A DNA stretch of 64,000 nt from Ravibacter arvi (GCF_039540405.1 NZ_BAABEY010000020.1:244336-308335); one strand, 5' to 3'. Counted from the stretch's first letter, positions 7,956-16,602 are shown. Notes: generated by a model from the sequence alone, not told the origin. Numbers and translations are program-made.

Positions 7956-9200
7956 TCAGGAGAGCACTTCGTCCGCCGCAGGGACTGACAGCCTTCGCTT
8001 GGAATTCAAATAAGCTTCTATACGATCAATGGCCTCATTGATCTCGTCGATCGTCGGCAGGGTAACGATCCGGAAATGGTCGTTGCCTTTGTAGTTAAAC
8101 CCGTTGCCCGGCACCATCAGTACCTTTTGCTCGACAAGCATATCATAGATAAACTGATCGTCATTACGGATGTCGAACTTGCTCAGGTCAATTTTCGGGA
8201 ACAAATAAAGTGCTCCGCGGGGTTTCACACATGAAATCCCGTCGATGGCGGTCAACCTGTCGTAAATCAGGTTGGTTTGTTTATAGAGGCGCCCGCCCGG
8301 CATCACGAGCTCATTGATGCTCTGGTGCCCGCCAAGCGCGGTCTGTATACCAAACTGGGTAGGAACATTGGGGCACAGGCGCGCACTGGCCAGGAACAGA
8401 ATCCCCTCAATATAAGACTTTGCGTATTGTTTTGCTCCACTGAGAATTAACCATCCGCCTCTTAGCCCCGCTGACCGGTAGTTCTTGGACAGCCCGCCAA
8501 AACTTACGCAAAGCGTTTCTTTGACAAAGGTTGCCGTGGGGTAGTGCGCCGCGCCGTCAAAAAGTATTTTATCATAAATTTCATCACTGAAAACTATCAG
8601 CTTGTGCGTTTCGGCAATTTCAGCGATTGCCTGCAAGGTTTCCTTGCTGTAAACGGCGCCGGTAGGGTTATTGGGGTTAATAATCACGATGCCCTTGGTT
8701 CTCGGCGTAACCTTGGCAAGAATATCCTGGATATCGGGGTTCCAGTCAGCCGCTTCGTCACATTCGTAATGAACGGGCACTCCACCGCTCAACGAGACCG
8801 ACATGGTCCAAAGCGGATAATCGGGGGAAGGTATCAATATTTCGTCACCCGGGTTCAAAAGCGCCTGCATCGAAAGCAAAATCAACTCGCTTACACCATT
8901 TCCGATAAAAATATCAGTAATGCCTACCTCCTCTATACCTTTTGTCTGGGCATAATGCATCACGGCTTTCCGCGCGGAAAAAATACCGCGGGAGTCGGAA
9001 TACCCCTGGGCATTCCGCATATTCATGATGATATCGTGCACGATTTCATCCGGGGAATCAAAACCGAAAGCCGCCGGATTGCCGATATTCAAGTTGATAA
9101 TCTTGTAGCCCTGGCTTTCCAGCTCAAGGGATTTCTGATAAACCGGCCCTCTGATATCATATTTCAGGTGTTCCAGCCGCTCCGCTTTCTTGAATTCCAT
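7956..9200 (-). CDS. alaA: AlaA-type pyridoxal-phosphate aminotransferase
   Basis: A 414-residue fold-type I aminotransferase. It aligns closely with E. coli AlaA from memory: YDIRGPVYQKSLELESQG, LNIGNPAAFGFDSPDEIV, IFIGNGVSELI, SPDYPLWT, IVIINPNNPTGAVYSKETL, SDEIYDKILFD and CVKPRGALYLFPKID. The PLP-binding Lys lies in the GLSKNYRSAG segment. AlaA makes alanine from pyruvate with glutamate as donor. The ATG at 9200 (MEFKKAERLEHLKYDIRGP) matches the family start; an extension to 9251 would run across a TATTTTTG promoter box and is rejected. The open frame on the opposite strand here is a shadow. Confidence 0.92.
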   Translation of the reverse strand: MEFKKAERLEHLKYDIRGPVYQKSLELESQGYKIINLNIGNPAAFGFDSPDEIVHDIIMNMRNAQGYSDSRGIFSARKAVMHYAQTKGIEEVGITDIFIGNGVSELILLSMQALLNPGDEILIPSPDYPLWTMSVSLSGGVPVHYECDEAADWNPDIQDILAKVTPRTKGIVIINPNNPTGAVYSKETLQAIAEIAETHKLIVFSDEIYDKILFDGAAHYPTATFVKETLCVSFGGLSKNYRSAGLRGGWLILSGAKQYAKSYIEGILFLASARLCPNVPTQFGIQTALGGHQSINELVMPGGRLYKQTNLIYDRLTAIDGISCVKPRGALYLFPKIDLSKFDIRNDDQFIYDMLVEQKVLMVPGNGFNYKGNDHFRIVTLPTIDEINEAIDRIEAYLNSKRRLSVPAADEVLS

Positions 9201-9229
9201 AGACAAATGGTTCTCCGTTTGTATTTTTA

Positions 9230-9237
9230 CAAAAATA
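9230..9237 (-). promoter_or_regulatory. -7 box (TATTTTTG, minus strand) of the aminotransferase gene
   Basis: CAAAAATA on the plus strand reads TATTTTTG on the minus strand, matching TAnnTTTG, and lies 30 nt before the ATG at 9200. The -33 element is not convincing. Confidence 0.5.
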
Positions 9238-9299
9238 GGTATTTGGATCATTCCAGATACCGGTATAATACTTATTCATTCACCAAACTTACCACGATT

Positions 9300-9719
9300 A
9301 TGATCAACAGGAAAGCGAATGCCATTTGGAACGGTACCGGGAAAGAAGGAAAAGGGACTGTCAGCACGCAAAGCGGCGTTCTTGACAAAGTTCAATATTC
9401 TTTCAACACACGCTTTGAATCGGGGATTGGCACCAACCCGGAAGAGCTGATAGCCGCCGCCCACGCCGGCTGTTTTGCCATGAAGCTCAGCTTTGATCTG
9501 AATGCTGCCGGATATACCGCAGATGAGCTGAATGTAGCGGCGACGGTCTCGCTTGATCCGGCAAAAGGCGAAGTTGTAAAGAGTCACCTTGTTCTTACAG
9601 CCAAAGTAGACAGCATCGCGAACGAAGAATTCCAGAAGATTGCTGCTTCGGCAAAGGAAAATTGCCCTATTTCAAAGCTGCTGAAGGCTGATCTGAGCCT
9701 TGACGCCACGCTTGCTTAA
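9300..9719 (+). CDS. OsmC-family peroxiredoxin
   Basis: A 139-residue protein starting MINRKANAIWNGTGKEGKGT. It contains GTNPEELIAAAHAGCFAMKL, which carries the first conserved redox Cys, and ENCPISKLL with the second. This two-Cys arrangement defines the OsmC/OhrB-type thiol peroxidases that reduce hydroperoxides in the cytoplasm. Size and motif spacing fit the short OsmC subfamily. A much longer in-frame reading back to 8544 exists, but it lies entirely antisense to the aminotransferase and is rejected. The gene is divergent from that aminotransferase and ends at a bidirectional terminator. Confidence 0.93.
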   Translation: MINRKANAIWNGTGKEGKGTVSTQSGVLDKVQYSFNTRFESGIGTNPEELIAAAHAGCFAMKLSFDLNAAGYTADELNVAATVSLDPAKGEVVKSHLVLTAKVDSIANEEFQKIAASAKENCPISKLLKADLSLDATLA

Positions 9720-9724
9720 AAAAG

Positions 9725-9772
9725 GAAGCCGACAGCCGTCAAAGAAGAACTCTTTCAACTGCTGTCGGCTTC
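9725..9772. terminator. Bidirectional hairpin terminator between convergent genes
   Basis: GAAGCCGACAGC (9725-9736) pairs perfectly with GCTGTCGGCTTC (9761-9772); the 24-nt loop itself can form a small AAAGA/TCTTT stem. It separates the OsmC gene (+) from the Spy-like gene (-). Confidence 0.75.
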
Positions 9773-9798
9773 TTACCGATATAACTGCTGAGGCGCTG

Positions 9799-10272
9799 TT
9801 ACTCCCTTTTCCGGTCTAAGCGCTGCAGCAACATATCGTTAAACGACTTTTCTGCGCTTTCCAATTCAGTAAGCTGGGAGGGTGTGATAACCGTCAGGAA
9901 TTTCTCCTGGTACTGTTTCTCCAGGTCAACCTCACGCTGCTTGAGCTCCTGTACTTCCTTCAGATTTTCAAGAGCGGCTTTATCAGTCAGGCCGCCGTCG
10001 CGCCTTTGATTGATGATTTTCCGCTGAGCCCGCCTTAAACCCCGTCTTTTTTCCGAATACTCCCGGTACATGGGCCAGAATTTTTCGGATTGCTCCGGGG
10101 TGAGTTTAAGCCGGTTGGAGATCATGCTCACTTTGGCGTCCTGGATCTGGCGCATCTCTTCCTCGGAACGCTGTGCGCTGGCCGACAAAGCCCCCGTACA
10201 CAGCAGACCTATCAGCAGCAAAATCCTCGGCCCGCGCCGGTTCTTGAAAAAGTAATTATATAGCTTCATCAT
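9799..10272 (-). CDS. Small exported Spy/CpxP-like helical protein
   Basis: About 157 residues. An N-terminal signal (RILLLIGLLCTGALSASAQ) is followed by a highly charged all-helical body, including RLKLTPEQSEKFWPMYREYS, which resembles the LTPEQ repeats of the Spy/CpxP LTXXQ superfamily. Such proteins are periplasmic chaperones or stress sensors. Tandem ATGs at 10272 and 10269 are both possible starts; the first overlaps the end of the upstream gene by 17 nt. It is the third gene of an operon with an ECF sigma factor and a membrane anti-sigma-like protein, so it is probably an envelope-stress protein. The Spy relationship is weak and inferred. Confidence 0.7.
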   Translation of the reverse strand: MMKLYNYFFKNRRGPRILLLIGLLCTGALSASAQRSEEEMRQIQDAKVSMISNRLKLTPEQSEKFWPMYREYSEKRRGLRRAQRKIINQRRDGGLTDKAALENLKEVQELKQREVDLEKQYQEKFLTVITPSQLTELESAEKSFNDMLLQRLDRKRE

Positions 10273-10729
10273 ACATCGTGTTTTCCAGTAATTGTTCGCG
10301 AATAACCGACTCGTCCACTTCATCCAGCAACGGCAGAAGCGTCGACTCGTCGGAAAATGCCTTCTGGACTACATCCTGGCTCGCGAGATATTCATAGTCA
10401 AGGTCCTGAGACGCCAGGTAGGTCAGGATAGCCTCATCGCTTACGGCGGCCAGCTCATCAGGTCCGAGCGGACCTTGCCGCACCGGCAAAGTAAACCAAA
10501 TCAGCCCGCCCACCAGCGCGATACTGGCTGCAACCGCCGGAGCCCGCCACCAACTGCCGAAGACATTACGCTTCGGCGGAACCGGAAGCGACCTGGTGCC
10601 CGCCTCGTTTTCCAGTCGGGCGGCATTTTCCATAATTTGCGAGGAGAGCGTATCAAAGTAACCTTCCGGAACCTGAAAAGGATGTTTACGCGCTACATTT
10701 CCCAAACTGATGCGTTTGCGTTCGTCCAT
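10256..10729 (-). CDS. Single-pass membrane protein, probable anti-sigma factor
   Basis: A 157-residue protein with a cytoplasmic-like N-terminus (MDERKRISLGNVARKHPFQV, followed by PEGYFDTLSS), one membrane segment (APAVAASIALVGGLIWFTL, about residues 63-81) and an acidic outer part ending in LENTMYDEAI. The HPFQVPEGYF motif is common in Bacteroidota proteins encoded immediately after ECF sigma genes. It sits 98 nt after the sigma gene and overlaps the Spy-like gene by 17 nt. There is no zinc-finger HxxxCxxC motif. The anti-sigma role is inferred from gene order, topology and length. Confidence 0.6.
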   Translation of the reverse strand: MDERKRISLGNVARKHPFQVPEGYFDTLSSQIMENAARLENEAGTRSLPVPPKRNVFGSWWRAPAVAASIALVGGLIWFTLPVRQGPLGPDELAAVSDEAILTYLASQDLDYEYLASQDVVQKAFSDESTLLPLLDEVDESVIREQLLENTMYDEAI

Positions 10730-10827
10730 GATTATTTCCGCTTTAACTATTTTATTGCATTAGACGCTGTCCGGCACCTGTGCATCCGATTGCATTCGTT
10801 TGTAAGACTTTTTAAAAAGTACAAGGT

Positions 10828-11370
10828 TTAATCTTCTCCGTTTAAAAAATCTTCGACCTTCTTGACGGCCCAATGGTAGGATGCCTTCAAGGCCCCCACC
10901 GAAGTACCGGTGATTTCCGAGATCTCGTCGTAAGGCAGCTCTTCAAAATATTTAAGGTTAAATACCAGTCTTTGCTTTTCAGGCAATTTCAGCAGGGCCT
11001 TTTGCAGCTTGAGCTGGATTTCGTCCCCGCCAATCAGCGGATCGGACTCCAGTTTGTCTTCAAGCTCTCTTTCCACGTCTTCAAGAGGAACCTGGAGTTT
11101 CCGCTTTTTTTTATTTAAAAAATTAATCGATTCATTGGATGCGATCCGGTACAGCCAGGTATACAATTGCGACTCGCCACGAAAACTGTCAATACCGTTC
11201 CAGGCTTTAATAAAAACTTCCTGGGTCACGTCGTTGCTGTCGTCGTGATCAATGACCATCTTCCGCACCATCCAATACACTTTCTGGTGGTACCTTTTGA
11301 CCATTTCATTGAAGGCTTTTGTCTTACCGCCTTCCGCCCTGAAAAGTGTTAGTAATTCCTGGTCGGTCAT
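10828..11370 (-). CDS. ECF RNA polymerase sigma factor
   Basis: A 180-residue sigma-70 family protein. Region 2 is recognisable in FNEMVKRYHQKVYWMVRKMV and DVTQEVFIKAWNGIDSFRGE, with LYTWLYRIASNESINFLNKK as regions 2.3-2.4. Region 4 is LPEKQRLVFNLKYFEELPYD, then EISEITGTSVGALKASYHWA. It heads an operon with a probable membrane anti-sigma factor and a Spy-like protein. A TAATTTTG box lies at 11423-11430, and between that box and the start codon is an 11-bp perfect hairpin (11382-11410) that ends 11 nt before the ATG, hinting at control at the mRNA level. Confidence 0.93.
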   Translation of the reverse strand: MTDQELLTLFRAEGGKTKAFNEMVKRYHQKVYWMVRKMVIDHDDSNDVTQEVFIKAWNGIDSFRGESQLYTWLYRIASNESINFLNKKKRKLQVPLEDVERELEDKLESDPLIGGDEIQLKLQKALLKLPEKQRLVFNLKYFEELPYDEISEITGTSVGALKASYHWAVKKVEDFLNGED

Positions 11371-11381
11371 CCTAATATATA

Positions 11382-11410
11382 AACTGCCAACGTTTGTTGC
11401 GTTGGCAGTT
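11382..11410 (-). promoter_or_regulatory. Hairpin in the leader of the ECF sigma gene
   Basis: AACTGCCAACG (11382-11392) and CGTTGGCAGTT (11400-11410) form an 11-bp perfect stem with a 7-nt loop. It sits between the putative promoter and the start codon of the sigma gene, ending 11 nt before ATG 11370. It is followed on the minus strand by an A/T stretch rather than a clean U-run, so a terminator role for the upstream transketolase operon is possible but less attractive. Confidence 0.5.
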
Positions 11411-11422
11411 CTGAACTTTCAG

Positions 11423-11430
11423 CAAAATTA
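11423..11430 (-). promoter_or_regulatory. -7 box (TAATTTTG, minus strand) for the ECF sigma gene
   Basis: CAAAATTA on the plus strand reads TAATTTTG on the minus strand. The expected transcript would start near 11417, leaving a leader of about 45 nt that contains the 11382-11410 hairpin. No good -33 element is visible. Confidence 0.4.
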
Positions 11431-11474
11431 ACAGGATTTGCGAATTAATTCTATCCGCCCACCCGCTTCGATTC

Positions 11475-12431
11475 TTACCCTCTTCTGGCAATAGCCTTCC
11501 GTGCAGCTTCCACAATATTCTGCGCCGTCAGACCATATTTCTGCATCAATTGGTCAGGCGTTCCGCTTTCCCCGAAGCTATCGTTGACAGCCACATACTC
11601 CTGTGGTACCAGCAAATTCTTGATCAAAACCTGTGCCACACTGTCGCCCAGACCGCCCAGGCGGTTGTGCTCCTCTGCAGTTACTACCGCTCTCGTTTTC
11701 CCTGCAGACTTCAGGATCGCTTCTTCGTCAAGCGGCTTAATGGTATGAATATTGATAATTTCAGCATCAATTCCTTCCTGCTCCAGTATTTCACCCGCCA
11801 GAATGGCTTCCCAAACCAGGTGGCCGGTAGCAAAGATGGATACGTCTTTCCCCTCGTTTACCGTCCAGGCCTTACCGATTTCAAATTTCTGATCTGCAGG
11901 CGTAAAAACCGGGACAACGGGCCGTCCGAAACGAAGGTAAACTGGTCCTTCGTAGTCTGCGATTGCGATGGTGGCAGCTTTGGTCTGGTTATAATCACAA
12001 GGATTGATCACGGTCATGTGCGGCAGCATTTTCATCAGGCCGAGGTCTTCCAGTATCTGGTGAGTAGCCCCGTCCTCGCCGAGCGTAAGCCCCGCGTGAG
12101 ACGCACATATTTTTACGTTCTTGCCTGAATAAGCGACGCTTTGCCGGATCTGGTCGTACACACGGCCGGTGGCAAAGTTGGCAAATGTGGATGCAAACGG
12201 GATTTTCCCGCCAATTGTAAGCCCGGCCGAAATACCAATCATGTTGGCTTCGGCGATACCGGTCTGGATAAAGCGCTCCGGATTGTCCCTTATAAAGGCT
12301 TCCAGCTTCAGAGATGCCACCAGGTCGGCGCAAAGTGCTACTACGTTAGGATTTGTATTTCCCAGGACCTCCATCCCGGCGCCAAATCCCGAGCGGGTGT
12401 CTTTCTTTTCGGTATATGTATACTTCTTCAT
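11475..12431 (-). CDS. Transketolase, C-terminal (pyrimidine-binding) subunit
   Basis: A 318-residue protein corresponding to the second half of a split transketolase. Visible blocks are FIQTGIAEANMIGISAGLTI, the pyrimidine-binding region with the activating Glu, then PFASTFANFATGRVYDQIR, GEDGATHQILEDLGLM and TAEEHNRLGGLGDSVAQVL. The split form pairs with a separate thiamine-diphosphate-binding N-terminal subunit, encoded 80 nt upstream. Together they would move two-carbon units between sugar phosphates in the pentose phosphate pathway, although split enzymes are also confused with DXS-like proteins. The ATG at 12431 (MKKYTYTEKKDTRSGFG) is preferred to 12443. Confidence 0.92.
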   Translation of the reverse strand: MKKYTYTEKKDTRSGFGAGMEVLGNTNPNVVALCADLVASLKLEAFIRDNPERFIQTGIAEANMIGISAGLTIGGKIPFASTFANFATGRVYDQIRQSVAYSGKNVKICASHAGLTLGEDGATHQILEDLGLMKMLPHMTVINPCDYNQTKAATIAIADYEGPVYLRFGRPVVPVFTPADQKFEIGKAWTVNEGKDVSIFATGHLVWEAILAGEILEQEGIDAEIINIHTIKPLDEEAILKSAGKTRAVVTAEEHNRLGGLGDSVAQVLIKNLLVPQEYVAVNDSFGESGTPDQLMQKYGLTAQNIVEAARKAIARRG

Positions 12432-12511
12432 GATCGGTTTCAAAAAAAATCAGGACCTGCTAAACGGTTCTCCTGACGGGTGAACAATTATTGGTTTGAG
12501 AATGCCCCGGT

Positions 12512-13369
12512 TCAATAGTCGCCTAAAGTCTCCGGTAGTTGTGCCAGGGCAACTGCAAGCTGCTCATCATTGGGAGCCGCGCCATGCCATTTGTGTGTTC
12601 CCATCATGTAGTCTACACCGTAGCCCATTTCGGTATGCAAAATTACGGCAACGGGTTTTCCTTTCCCGGAAGCTGCGCGGGCACGGTCAATACCTTCCAG
12701 AACCGACGGCATATCATTGCCTTTCGCCAGCTCAATCACTTCCCATCCAAATGCTTTGTATTTCTCTGCCAAATCCCGGTTGTCGAGTACGCTTATCGTA
12801 GGTCCGTCAATCTGCTGGCCATTATAGTCAATAAAGGCAATCAGTTTATCCATTTTGTGGTGGGGCGCAAACGCTGCCGCTTCCCAAACCTGGCCTTCCT
12901 GTTGCTCGCCGTCGCCCATCAGGACGAAAACGTTCGACTCATCCTTATTCAGTCTCTTAGCCAACGCTGCGCCTATTGCTACAGATAAACCCTGTCCGAG
13001 CGAGCCGGAAGCAATCCTGACCCCGGGCAGACCGTCATGCGTGGTAGGATGTCCCTGCAGGCGTGTGTTCAATTTTCTAAAGGTACCAAGCTCCGAAACG
13101 TCAAAATAGCCACGACGCGCTAACACACTGTACCAAACCGGCGAAATATGTCCGTTTGACAAGAAAAACAGGTCCTCTCCCTTTCCGTCCATCTCAAATG
13201 CAGGCTTGCCGTCCTTTTCCGCAAGTTTCATCTTCTCGAAATAAAGGGCTACTAGTAAGTCCGTACACCCGAGCGACCCGCCGGGGTGGCCCGATTTGCA
13301 CCCATGAACCATACGGACGATATCCCTGCGGACCTGACTGGCAACATCTTTTAGCTGATTGATCTCCAT
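12512..13369 (-). CDS. Transketolase, N-terminal (ThDP-binding) subunit
   Basis: A 285-residue protein with the diphosphate-binding half of transketolase. The N-terminal CKSGHPGGSLGCTDLLVALY, the SNGHISPVWYSVLARRG block, GSLGQGLSVAIGAALA, and the metal-binding GDGEQQEGQVWEAA...IDYNGQQIDGPT motif are all present. It forms an obligate pair with the C-terminal subunit encoded 80 nt downstream; neither half alone has a complete active site. Opposite-strand open frames here are shadows. Confidence 0.94.
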   Translation of the reverse strand: MEINQLKDVASQVRRDIVRMVHGCKSGHPGGSLGCTDLLVALYFEKMKLAEKDGKPAFEMDGKGEDLFFLSNGHISPVWYSVLARRGYFDVSELGTFRKLNTRLQGHPTTHDGLPGVRIASGSLGQGLSVAIGAALAKRLNKDESNVFVLMGDGEQQEGQVWEAAAFAPHHKMDKLIAFIDYNGQQIDGPTISVLDNRDLAEKYKAFGWEVIELAKGNDMPSVLEGIDRARAASGKGKPVAVILHTEMGYGVDYMMGTHKWHGAAPNDEQLAVALAQLPETLGDY

Positions 13370-13475
13370 TATAAATAGGTTACTTTATTTGCTAACTAAC
13401 TGATTTACTTTACCTGTATGAAAAGCATTAACCCGACCCAGCCGTAATCCTCTCACCTCATTGCTCAGACCTCCG

Positions 13476-13925
13476 TTACCCCAGAATCTGACTGGTATGG
13501 TCCTTACTTTTTACCTTTGAGATTATTTCCAGGATCTTTCCTTTCTCATCAATGACAAAAGTAGTCCTAAAAACGCCCATATAGGTTCGGCCATACATCT
13601 TTTTCTCGCCCCAAACACCGTATGCCTCTATCATACGCCGCTCAGTATCTGCTAAAAGCGGAAATGGCAACTCGTATTTGGCGATGAACTTCCGATGTGA
13701 TTTTTCGTCATCCGGGCTCACCCCTAGGATCTTGTACCCCTGCTTCAGCAGGGCCTCATAGTTGTCCCTCAGATTACAGGCCTGGGTGGTACACGTAGGA
13801 GTTGCATCCTGGGGGTAAAAATACAAAACGAGTTTACTTCCCCGAAAATCCGACAATTTTACCCAGTTTCCATCCTGGTCCTTTTCTCTGAAATCAGGTG
13901 CTTTTTCACCTACCGACGGCATCAT
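13476..13925 (-). CDS. bcp: Thioredoxin-dependent peroxiredoxin (Bcp/PrxQ)
   Basis: A 149-residue PrxQ/Bcp-type enzyme: VGEKAPDFREKDQDGNWVKL at the N-terminus, the active-site block YFYPQDATPTCTTQACNLRD with the peroxidatic Cys (TPTC) and a second Cys five residues on (resolving Cys of atypical two-Cys enzymes), then LLADTERRMIEAYGVWGEKK and TFVIDEKGKI. It reduces H2O2 and organic hydroperoxides using thioredoxin. The usual TPGCT is TPTCT here, a conservative change. Either of two adjacent Met codons could start it. It lies between the transketolase genes and an M23 peptidase on the same strand. Confidence 0.93.
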   Translation of the reverse strand: MMPSVGEKAPDFREKDQDGNWVKLSDFRGSKLVLYFYPQDATPTCTTQACNLRDNYEALLKQGYKILGVSPDDEKSHRKFIAKYELPFPLLADTERRMIEAYGVWGEKKMYGRTYMGVFRTTFVIDEKGKILEIISKVKSKDHTSQILG

Positions 13926-13994
13926 TATCCTTAATTATACAATATTCTGCCCTTTCGGGTCTATCATCAATAAAAAAATTGCTTCCAGGAAAAC

Positions 13995-15938
13995 CTACCT
14001 CCTTGATTTTGACCTGGTCTTCCGGGGCGGCGGCTCCGCAATCGGCGCTTTCACAATGGTAATATTTCCTGCCCGGTCGGTGACCTCCAACTCCAGCTCT
14101 CCTTCGAAAGGCACTGCATCCTCTATCTTTTCGGACCAGATGAGATTACGCTTGTACTCATAATTCATCAAAACCCATGTCCCGTTTACTTTGGCCTTAA
14201 AGCTGGCGATACCGGACAGGTTGTCTGCAATCCTGGCACTGATCATTTTCGGCGTGCTCTGCAGCAACCTGACCTGCGGCGGTTCGGCATCCGCCATGGG
14301 GTAGAACGTGCCAAGCTCGCGGGTGTCAAACCTGATGCCTTGTTCTGACCATTCGCCGCCAATAAACTGGTCCCTTCCGTTGACAAGACGATAAATATGC
14401 GTCTTTCCCTTCACATTTTCTTCCACGTCGGGACGATATGATACGGTAATCGGGCCCCGGAGCGGTTCGGTATAATCATTAATCTGCAGGGTATTGCCGA
14501 CCCGGCAAACGTTCAAATAAAGTGTATCGAACAGGCTTCTGTCTCCAAAATCTATTATTGCGTCCTTCCCTTCATACCTCCGGGCAGCTCCCGGCGCAAT
14601 CCTGCCCGCAAAATTCAACTTTTTAACGGAAGCGCCTATGCGAACCGAGTCGGGTAAGTGCTGTTTCAGACTCGCCAGGAAAACGGAACGACCACCGTCT
14701 TCATAGGCAGCCTTGAGCGGAATCTCCCGCCCGGACTCATAGAGTACACCCGTATTACCTGCTGCGGTCAGCTTGAGAATATGGCCGGAAACGTCGGTTG
14801 TTACCAGCTCCGTATTACCTTTTTGCGATGTTGCCGCCCTTAAGTCACTCTTTTCTCCGCTCAAAATAAAACGCAATCCGCTCCAGTTTTCAAATGAATC
14901 AAATATCTTGATTTCAACGGTATGGGATAGTGTGTCATTCAACCGAATTTTTCCTCTTCCCGCGTCGGTCTTATAAATATCAAGCTTATTCCCCTCCGGG
15001 TTATAGCATTTGTAGTACCGTTCCCAATCTGCTACACGCGCTTTGTAGTTGATCAGGTAGTTATAATCGCGCGCTACATCTATCGGGAACTTTTCCATAT
15101 TGAAGGCAAACACCTCCTTCCCGTCAATCCTGACCTCAATGCAATTGAGGCCATAGTTGAACCCCGTTCCATCCATCCTGTCAAAGGCCTGCAATTCGAG
15201 GCCCAATACCCCGGCAGCACGAATGGTGTCCTTAATTGAAACCCATCGTCCTTCCTCTCCGGTTCCGGGTTTAGGTTTGGGGTCCGGCCTGAAAGCCTGC
15301 CGGTCAATGCGCCCGTTTACCCGGCTGTCCATATCAAGGGGGCTTAGCGCAATGCTCACAAAGCGGGGCGGTGTGGTATCCTTTATCTCCGGGAAATTAA
15401 AGAAAAGCGGGTTCAGACAATTGTCGCGCGAGTCCCGGATTTCAAAATGCAGATGTGGACCTTCGGAACCGCCCGTATTCCCGGATATCGCAACCAATTG
15501 TCCCTTTGAGACCGGAAATCTCCCCTCCTCGGGGGTCAGGTTTATTTCAAACGACTGCTGTTTATATTGTTCCGCGCGTACATACTGGTCAATCTGGTCG
15601 CTGAACCGCATCAGGTGTGCGTAAACGGTCGTCATACCGTTGGGGTGCCTGATATAAAGCACCTTTCCATACCCACTCCTTTGAACCGCTATTTTTGATA
15701 CAAACCCCTCGGCAGCAGCCGTTATCGGAAGTCCTTCTTTCTGCCGTGTGCGCACATCGATGCCGGCATGGAAGTGATTGGTACGAAGATCGCCCAATGC
15801 ACCGGAAAGTGAGTTAGGCTGCCCGGGATAAACCGGCAATGCAAAATAGTTAGCCGGGTAATTGGCTTTTTGCGCCGGAACCGGGTGAAAGACTGAAAGA
15901 ATGGATAAGCCAACCACACAAGCGAACAAGCGCCGCAT
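13995..15938 (-). CDS. Exported M23 family metallopeptidase with large C-terminal region
   Basis: A 647-residue protein. A signal peptide (LFACVVGLSILSVFHPVPAQ) is followed by a LytM/M23 domain at about residues 45-180 with intact zinc and catalytic residues: HFHAGID (His57, Asp61), VYAHL (His108) and HLHFE (His162, His164). A short insertion sits between them. The remaining 450 residues look like beta-rich modules and end in a basic tail (PPRKTRSKSRR). It probably cuts peptidoglycan cross-links in the periplasm, unlike the degenerate EnvC-like protein at 4.9-6.2 kb. ATG 15938 is preferred for its basic N-region; ATG 15959, directly after the preceding stop, is also possible. Confidence 0.88.
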   Translation of the reverse strand: MRRLFACVVGLSILSVFHPVPAQKANYPANYFALPVYPGQPNSLSGALGDLRTNHFHAGIDVRTRQKEGLPITAAAEGFVSKIAVQRSGYGKVLYIRHPNGMTTVYAHLMRFSDQIDQYVRAEQYKQQSFEINLTPEEGRFPVSKGQLVAISGNTGGSEGPHLHFEIRDSRDNCLNPLFFNFPEIKDTTPPRFVSIALSPLDMDSRVNGRIDRQAFRPDPKPKPGTGEEGRWVSIKDTIRAAGVLGLELQAFDRMDGTGFNYGLNCIEVRIDGKEVFAFNMEKFPIDVARDYNYLINYKARVADWERYYKCYNPEGNKLDIYKTDAGRGKIRLNDTLSHTVEIKIFDSFENWSGLRFILSGEKSDLRAATSQKGNTELVTTDVSGHILKLTAAGNTGVLYESGREIPLKAAYEDGGRSVFLASLKQHLPDSVRIGASVKKLNFAGRIAPGAARRYEGKDAIIDFGDRSLFDTLYLNVCRVGNTLQINDYTEPLRGPITVSYRPDVEENVKGKTHIYRLVNGRDQFIGGEWSEQGIRFDTRELGTFYPMADAEPPQVRLLQSTPKMISARIADNLSGIASFKAKVNGTWVLMNYEYKRNLIWSEKIEDAVPFEGELELEVTDRAGNITIVKAPIAEPPPRKTRSKSRR

Positions 15939-15959
15939 CAGACAAGAAAAAACAACCAT

Positions 15960-16571
15960 TTACTTAATATTCAACCTTAACATTTCCGCCCCGTTCAGCT
16001 TTCCGATCAGCAAATCCCCGCTCTTTACCGCCCCCACACCCTTGGGCGTGCCTGTAAAGATCAGGTCGCCGGTCTTCAGGGTAAAGTATCGAGAAACAAA
16101 AGAAATCAGGTAGTCTATCCGATACAGCATCATGGAAGTATTCCCGATCTGCCTGGGTTCACCGTTGATCTCAAGCGAAAAATCAAGTTGCTGCAGGTCT
16201 CCCAGATCGTTTTTTGAAATAAAGTCCGAAACGGGCGCCGAACCGTTGAAACCCTTCGCCAGCTCCCAGGGAAGCCCTTTCGCCTTCAGCTTACTTTGCA
16301 GGTCTCTCGCTGTAAAATCTATCCCGAGACCTATTTCATCGTAATACTTGCGGGCAAACTGCTCTTCAATATATTTGCCCATCCGGCTGATTTTGACCAC
16401 CACTTCGATTTCATGGTGGATATCCTCCGAAAAATCCGGGATATAGAAGTCCTCTCCGGGCCGCAAAAGGGCGGAGTCGGGTTTCATAAAAATCACGGGG
16501 GCATCGGGCCGCTCGTTATTCAGTTCTTCAATATGGTCGGCGTAATTCCGACCCACGCAAACAATTTTCAA
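15960..16571 (-). CDS. Fumarylacetoacetate hydrolase (FAH) family protein
   Basis: A 203-residue protein starting MKIVCVGRNYADHIEELNNE and containing PVIFMKPDSALL, HHEIEVVVKI (metal-binding Glu residues), GIDFTARDLQ, KGFNGSAPVS and LIFTGTPKGVG. These blocks and the compact size match the FAHD1/YcgM-like branch of the FAH superfamily, whose members act as acylpyruvate hydrolases or oxaloacetate decarboxylases. The exact substrate cannot be told from sequence. Its stop codon abuts the upstream ATG of the M23 peptidase gene, so the two are likely cotranscribed from the box at 16603-16610. Confidence 0.9.
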   Translation of the reverse strand: MKIVCVGRNYADHIEELNNERPDAPVIFMKPDSALLRPGEDFYIPDFSEDIHHEIEVVVKISRMGKYIEEQFARKYYDEIGLGIDFTARDLQSKLKAKGLPWELAKGFNGSAPVSDFISKNDLGDLQQLDFSLEINGEPRQIGNTSMMLYRIDYLISFVSRYFTLKTGDLIFTGTPKGVGAVKSGDLLIGKLNGAEMLRLNIK

Positions 16572-16602
16572 CGATGATGGTTATCTGATTGGAAACTAGT
16601 GA

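Noticed and set aside
8544..9299. 252-codon N-terminal extension of the OsmC protein
   Set aside because: It is antisense to the AlaA-type aminotransferase, and OsmC proteins begin at the ATG at 9300.
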